Of a DNA stretch of 9,083 nt, positions 6,595 to 9,083 are shown piece by piece. The position numbers were made by a program, and so were the translations under genes. Position 1 is the stretch's first letter. Each line of letters begins with the position of its first letter. Origin of the DNA: Pseudomonas sp. (GTDB taxonomy: Bacteria > Pseudomonadota > Gammaproteobacteria > Pseudomonadales > Pseudomonadaceae); contig JAQZAY010000138.1 in the NCBI GenBank assembly GCA_029239415.1, forward strand, positions 1 through 9,083. The letters run 5' to 3'. A model generated the notes under the pieces. It saw only the letters and a list, made by a program, of their open reading frames with translations, did no database searches and had not been told where the DNA came from.

Positions 6595-6607
6595 ATGAAA
6601 TGACATT
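6595..6607 (+). repeat. Direct repeat, copy 2 (ATGAAATGACATT)
   Basis: This is the second copy of the unit at 6513-6525. It sits about 60 bases upstream of the RraA-family start, near where that gene's promoter should be. The 82-base offset is close to, but a little under, eight helical turns. Confidence 0.4.
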
Positions 6608-6619
6608 CTAAAAATAGAT

Positions 6620-6631
6620 CGGCAGCTGCCG
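6620..6631. promoter_or_regulatory. Perfect 12-base palindrome CGGCAGCTGCCG, candidate operator
   Basis: A continuous 12-base palindrome lies 34 bases upstream of the RraA-family start codon, between the AT-rich tract and the ribosome site. It could be an operator at or just after the transcription start, or a small hairpin in the leader. No regulator can be assigned. Confidence 0.35.
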
Positions 6632-6665
6632 GTGACATCGAATAACACCACAAGAGGTATGTCAT

Positions 6666-7343
6666 ATGAGCATTGGCTTTCAGGTGCTGGATCGCACGCG
6701 CACCGTCGGAGAGGAATGGGTGTCGCGGTTCCGTGAGGTTCCCGTCGCCAACGTGAGCGATTCGATGCACCGCATGACGGCCGGGGGCGCACGCCTGCGG
6801 CCCATGCACCGGGAAGGCGTGCTCTGCGGCCCGGCCCTGACCGTCAAGGCCCGCCCGGGGGACAACCTGATGCTGCATCACGCGATCGACATCGCCCGAC
6901 CGGGCGACGTGATCGTGGTCGATGCCGGCGGCGACCTGAGCAACGCGCTGATCGGCGAGATGATGGTGGCCTACGCGATCAAGCGTGGCGTGGCGGGCAT
7001 CGTCATCAACGGTGCGATCCGCGACTCGGCCACCCTTGGGGCCGGCGATTTCCCGCTGTTCGCCGCAGGCGTGTCGCACCGGGGGCCTTACAAGGACGGC
7101 CCCGGCGAGATCAACGTGCCGATCGCCATCGATGGTATGGTGATCGAGCCCGGCGACCTGGTGATCGGTGACGATGACGGCCTGCTGTGCGTGCCTTATG
7201 CGCACGTCGCGACCGTCTACGCGGCCGCGACTGCCAAGCACGCTGCCGAAACCGCACAGATGCAACACATTGCCCAAGGCACCAACGACCGCTCCTGGGT
7301 CCTGGAGTCCTTGAAGAAGAAAGGCTGCCTGCTGCCAGGCTGA
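6666..7343 (+). CDS. RraA-family aldolase/decarboxylase (HMG/CHA aldolase-like)
   Basis: The protein has 225 residues, matching the RraA/4-hydroxy-4-methyl-2-oxoglutarate aldolase family. Characterised aldolase members are divalent-metal class II enzymes that split 4-hydroxy-2-oxo acids to pyruvate and also decarboxylate oxaloacetate. Visible signatures are SDSMHRM (31-37), GPALTVKARPGDNLMLHHAID (55-75), VVDAGGDLSNALIGE (84-98) and VINGAIRD (113-120). Arg119 and Asp120 are the expected substrate and metal residues. Glu98 stands 20 residues before Arg119, giving E-X20-R-D, where the described aldolase motif is D-X20-R-D. A C-terminal tail (about 190-225) extends past the core. ATG 6666 has AAGAGG eight bases upstream. 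It is divergent from the dehydrogenase operon, so a joint acid-catabolic role is inferred. A true RNase E inhibitor (RraA proper) is unlikely, because the R-D pair is present and the neighbours are metabolic. Confidence 0.85.
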   Translation: MSIGFQVLDRTRTVGEEWVSRFREVPVANVSDSMHRMTAGGARLRPMHREGVLCGPALTVKARPGDNLMLHHAIDIARPGDVIVVDAGGDLSNALIGEMMVAYAIKRGVAGIVINGAIRDSATLGAGDFPLFAAGVSHRGPYKDGPGEINVPIAIDGMVIEPGDLVIGDDDGLLCVPYAHVATVYAAATAKHAAETAQMQHIAQGTNDRSWVLESLKKKGCLLPG

Positions 7344-7355
7344 TCGTCACGTACC

Positions 7356-7378
7356 GTGCGCCTTGGGATGAGGCGCAC
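7356..7378. terminator. Hairpin after the RraA-family gene, possible terminator
   Basis: GTGCGCCT (7356-7363) pairs perfectly with AGGCGCAC (7371-7378): 8 bp around a 7-base loop, 13 bases after the stop. No T-run follows. It could end or attenuate transcription before the exporter gene, or protect the mRNA end. Confidence 0.45.
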
Positions 7379-7430
7379 TGGGAGGTGATGCGTCGGTGCT
7401 GGCCGTGGGCTCCATGAGGATGTCACACAC

Positions 7431-8687
7431 GTGTCCGGTTCATCGTCGTCCCAGCGCTCGCGTTGGCCCCAGGCCCTGCGGGCGCTCGCCCACCGCAATT
7501 TCCAGATCTACTTCGCCAGCCAGGGCATCTCCACGTTGGGCAAATGGGTGCAGCAGGTGGCGCTGTCCTGGCTGGCCTATCACCTGACCGGCTCGGCGGC
7601 GTTGCTGGGGCTGATCACCTTCCTGTCCCTGGCCCCGCAGCTGCTCATCGGCCCGCTGGCCGGGGCCTGGATCGACCGGCACGACAAACGTCGCCTGTTG
7701 ATCGGCGTGCAGTCGATCCTGGTGGCGCAATCGCTGGCGTTGGCCGGCGTCACCTGGGCCGGCTGGAGCGACGGCCCGTTCCTGGCCGGCATGGCCCTGC
7801 TGCTGGGTGTGCTCAATGCTCTGGAGACGCCGCTGCGCCAAGCGTTGATCGCCCGTTTCGTCGAAGACCCCGCCGACCTGCCCAATGCCTTGGCACTCAA
7901 CGCCATGCTGATCAACGCCGCGCGCTTCGTCGGGCCGCCCTTGGCCGGCGTGCTGATCGCCACGGCAGGCGAGGCGGCCTGCTTCGCCCTGACCGCGTTC
8001 GCCTTCCTGGCCCTGCTGGGTGGGCTGTTCACGGTACGTGCGGTGGCCGATCCGAAGGCCACCGGTTCCACGGCGCATGTGCTGCGCGAGGGGCTGGTCT
8101 ACCTGTGGCGTACCCGCCACGTACGCCAGCTGCTGGTCAACGTGATCCTGGTCAACCTGCTGGCGTCCTGCTACGCCGCGTTGCTGCCGGTGTTGGCCAA
8201 GTCGGTCTTCGACGGAGACGCGCAGGTGCTGGGCTGGTTGTGGGGCGCGGCGGGGGCGGGCGCCTTCGTCGCCACCCTGGTGCTGGCCTTGGCCGGTACG
8301 GTGTCGCGGCTGCGCCGCTTCACCGACGCCGGTGCCGTGCTGTGCGCGCTCGCCCTGGGGCTCTTGGGGTGCTCCAGTCTGCTGCCCGGCGCGTTGGTGG
8401 CCCTGGCCGTGCTCGGGTTCGGCATCACCCTGAGCAATGTCAGCACCAACATGCAGTTGCAGAGCGGGGCGCCGAGCCACCTGCGCGGCCGTGTGATCGC
8501 CTTCTACATCGCCGTGCGCTTCGGCTTCGAAGCCCTGGGCGGCATGGCGGCCGGGCTCATCGCCGCCCGCTGGGGCGCTTCGGTGACCCTGGGCATCGCG
8601 GGCGGCGTGCTGGTCGTCGGCCTGCTGGGCCAGTACGGTCTGCGCGGGCGGACATCCACAGCAGAGACCGAACCTGCGAACGGCTGA
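7431..8687 (+). CDS. MFS exporter, DHA3/MFS_3 type
   Basis: This 418-residue protein has a hydrophilic N-terminus (1-18) and 12 predicted membrane helices. Its opening, RALAHRNFQIYFASQGIS and then WVQQVALSWLAYHLTGSAALLG (about 39-60), is typical of the DHA3/MFS_3 group, which includes EntS-like siderophore and macrolide or drug exporters. Motif A is clear in the loop after helix 2: GPLAGAWIDRHDKRRLL (74-90). A related GAPSHLRGRVIAFY lies in the second half. The group expels small molecules from the cytoplasm by proton antiport; the substrate is unknown. The start is GTG 7431, with GAGGAT (7416-7421) nine bases upstream, a little long; nearby ATGs at 7414 and 7420 are out of frame. The gene lies 87 bases after the RraA-family gene, with a hairpin between. 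Functional linkage to the acid cluster is uncertain. Confidence 0.88.
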   Translation: MSGSSSSQRSRWPQALRALAHRNFQIYFASQGISTLGKWVQQVALSWLAYHLTGSAALLGLITFLSLAPQLLIGPLAGAWIDRHDKRRLLIGVQSILVAQSLALAGVTWAGWSDGPFLAGMALLLGVLNALETPLRQALIARFVEDPADLPNALALNAMLINAARFVGPPLAGVLIATAGEAACFALTAFAFLALLGGLFTVRAVADPKATGSTAHVLREGLVYLWRTRHVRQLLVNVILVNLLASCYAALLPVLAKSVFDGDAQVLGWLWGAAGAGAFVATLVLALAGTVSRLRRFTDAGAVLCALALGLLGCSSLLPGALVALAVLGFGITLSNVSTNMQLQSGAPSHLRGRVIAFYIAVRFGFEALGGMAAGLIAARWGASVTLGIAGGVLVVGLLGQYGLRGRTSTAETEPANG

Positions 8688-8689
8688 CG

Positions 8690-8718
8690 TTGGCGTGCGC
8701 CGACCGTTGGCGGATAAT
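8690..8718 (+). promoter_or_regulatory. Sigma-70 type promoter of the IclR-family gene
   Basis: TTGGCG (8690-8695) and GATAAT (8713-8718) are separated by exactly 17 bases, with four and five matches to the consensus hexamers. It begins right after the exporter stop codon, so the regulator can be expressed independently of upstream genes. The start would fall near 8725, leaving a leader of about 50 bases. Confidence 0.6.
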
Positions 8719-8729
8719 GGCGTCCTTTG

Positions 8730-8750
8730 CCCTGTGGCCTTCGCCCAGGG
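8730..8750 (+). other. Hairpin in the 5' leader of the IclR-family gene
   Basis: CCCTG-T-GGC (8730-8738) pairs with GCC-CAGGG (8743-8750), giving 8 bp with one bulged T and a CTTC loop. It lies just after the predicted transcription start and 24 bases before the ATG. It may be a leader structure, the terminator of the exporter gene (no T-run follows), or an operator for autoregulation. Confidence 0.4.
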
Positions 8751-8774
8751 CCTCCCTGCGATGAGGTGTTGCAC

Positions 8775-9083
8775 ATGGTGAAAGCGCGGCCGCGCCCAGC
8801 GGTGAATGGGGTGGCGTCGGCGGACCGGGTCCTGACCGTGTTGACCGCCTTCCAGATAGGCGATGCGGCGCTGAGCCTGGTCGAGCTGGTCGAGCGGACC
8901 GGGCTGATCAAGAGTACGATCATGCGCTTGATGGTCTCCCTGGAAAACCACGGCTTCATCACCCGCATGGCCGATGGTCGTTACCAGTTGGCCAGCGAAG
9001 TCATGCGCCTGAACGCGGTCTACCAGGAAGCGCTGGACCTGGAGCGTCACGTCATGCCGCGCCTGCACCTCCTGGCCGAGCAG
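8775..9083 (+). CDS. IclR-family transcriptional regulator, N-terminal part (partial)
   Basis: The gene is cut by the right edge: 103 codons are visible. After a basic tail (MVKARPRPAVNG), an IclR-type winged helix-turn-helix spans about 14-75: SADRVLTVLTAFQ, then LSLVELVERTGLIKSTIMRLMVSLENHGFI with the recognition helix at about 46-56, then the wing MADGRYQLA. The linker helix (76-103, VMRLNAVYQEALDLERHVMPRLHLLAE) leads to the ligand-binding domain, which lies outside. IclR proteins bind DNA as dimers or tetramers, and many control catabolism of aromatic or organic acids, so control of the adjacent acid cluster is plausible but unproven. ATG 8775 has GAGGTG (8763-8768) six bases upstream. 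An ATG at 8761 is out of frame. A sigma-70 promoter precedes it. Confidence 0.88.
   Translation, partial: MVKARPRPAVNGVASADRVLTVLTAFQIGDAALSLVELVERTGLIKSTIMRLMVSLENHGFITRMADGRYQLASEVMRLNAVYQEALDLERHVMPRLHLLAEQ

Larger units (their letters stand above)
6437..6665. promoter_or_regulatory. AT-rich divergent control region, dehydrogenase operon / RraA-family gene
   Basis: These 229 bases must contain both divergent promoters. Composition changes sharply: I count 30 G/C bases in the 100 from 6511 to 6610, against clearly GC-rich genes on both sides. The region holds several palindromes and a direct repeat, listed separately. On the minus strand a -10-like TATGAT (6507-6512) overlaps the main palindrome but has no good -35. 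On the plus strand TTGCCA (6581-6586) is a possible -35 without a clear -10. Confidence 0.65.

Noticed and set aside
6396..7277. Minus-strand open frame of 293 codons across the control region
   Set aside because: It crosses the AT-rich divergent promoter region and lies antisense to the RraA-family gene, with no family resemblance.
6666..7343. Annotation as RraA, regulator of RNase E activity
   Set aside because: The Arg-Asp pair of the enzymatic branch is present and the neighbours are catabolic, so the name would mislead.
7440..9068. Long minus-strand open frame (542 codons) across the exporter and the IclR start
   Set aside because: It is a Gln/His/Gly/Arg-rich antisense shadow that crosses two well-supported genes and an intergenic promoter.

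Overview
The window looks like a chromosomal segment of a Pseudomonas, most likely of the P. putida lineage. The coding sequences are GC-rich with strong G/C third positions. The YdhP-type transporter closely resembles its enterobacterial and pseudomonad relatives. A methyl-accepting chemotaxis gene sits behind a FliA-type promoter, and an extragenic element at about 3461-3520 resembles the repeats common in P. putida genomes. The organism call rests on these resemblances, not on a database match. I see no rRNA, tRNA, CRISPR array, insertion sequence, prophage gene or toxin-antitoxin pair.

Layout. Positions 1-106 (minus) hold the N-terminus of a chemotaxis receptor. Then come two plus-strand genes of unknown function: a small lipoprotein (295-720) and a 111-residue protein (834-1169). 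A leftward DHA1-family exporter of the YdhP type (1222-2415) and its divergent LysR-type regulator (2512-3405) form a classic regulator-transporter pair. A gene-poor gap (3406-3712) carries a REP-like element. It is followed by an 89-residue helical protein (3713-3982), which faces the end of the next leftward operon across a strong hairpin.

The right half is the metabolically coherent part. An AT-rich divergent control region (6437-6665) separates a leftward pair, a D-2-hydroxyacid dehydrogenase (5459-6436) plus an ACS-family organic-acid transporter (4048-5376), from a rightward RraA/HMG-aldolase-family enzyme (6666-7343). A DHA3-type drug or metabolite exporter (7431-8687) and the start of an IclR-type regulator (8775 onward, cut by the window edge) follow. 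The inferred logic is uptake of a hydroxy- or sugar-type acid, oxidation to a 2-oxo acid, and retro-aldol cleavage or decarboxylation by the RraA-family enzyme, possibly under IclR control. The substrate cannot be read from the sequence.

Every gene belongs to a known family or is a small protein of unknown function. I do not see a clearly new type of system. The best leads are the uncharacterised acid-catabolism cluster, its palindrome-rich control region, an E-X20-R-D variant in the RraA-family enzyme, and several intergenic hairpins.
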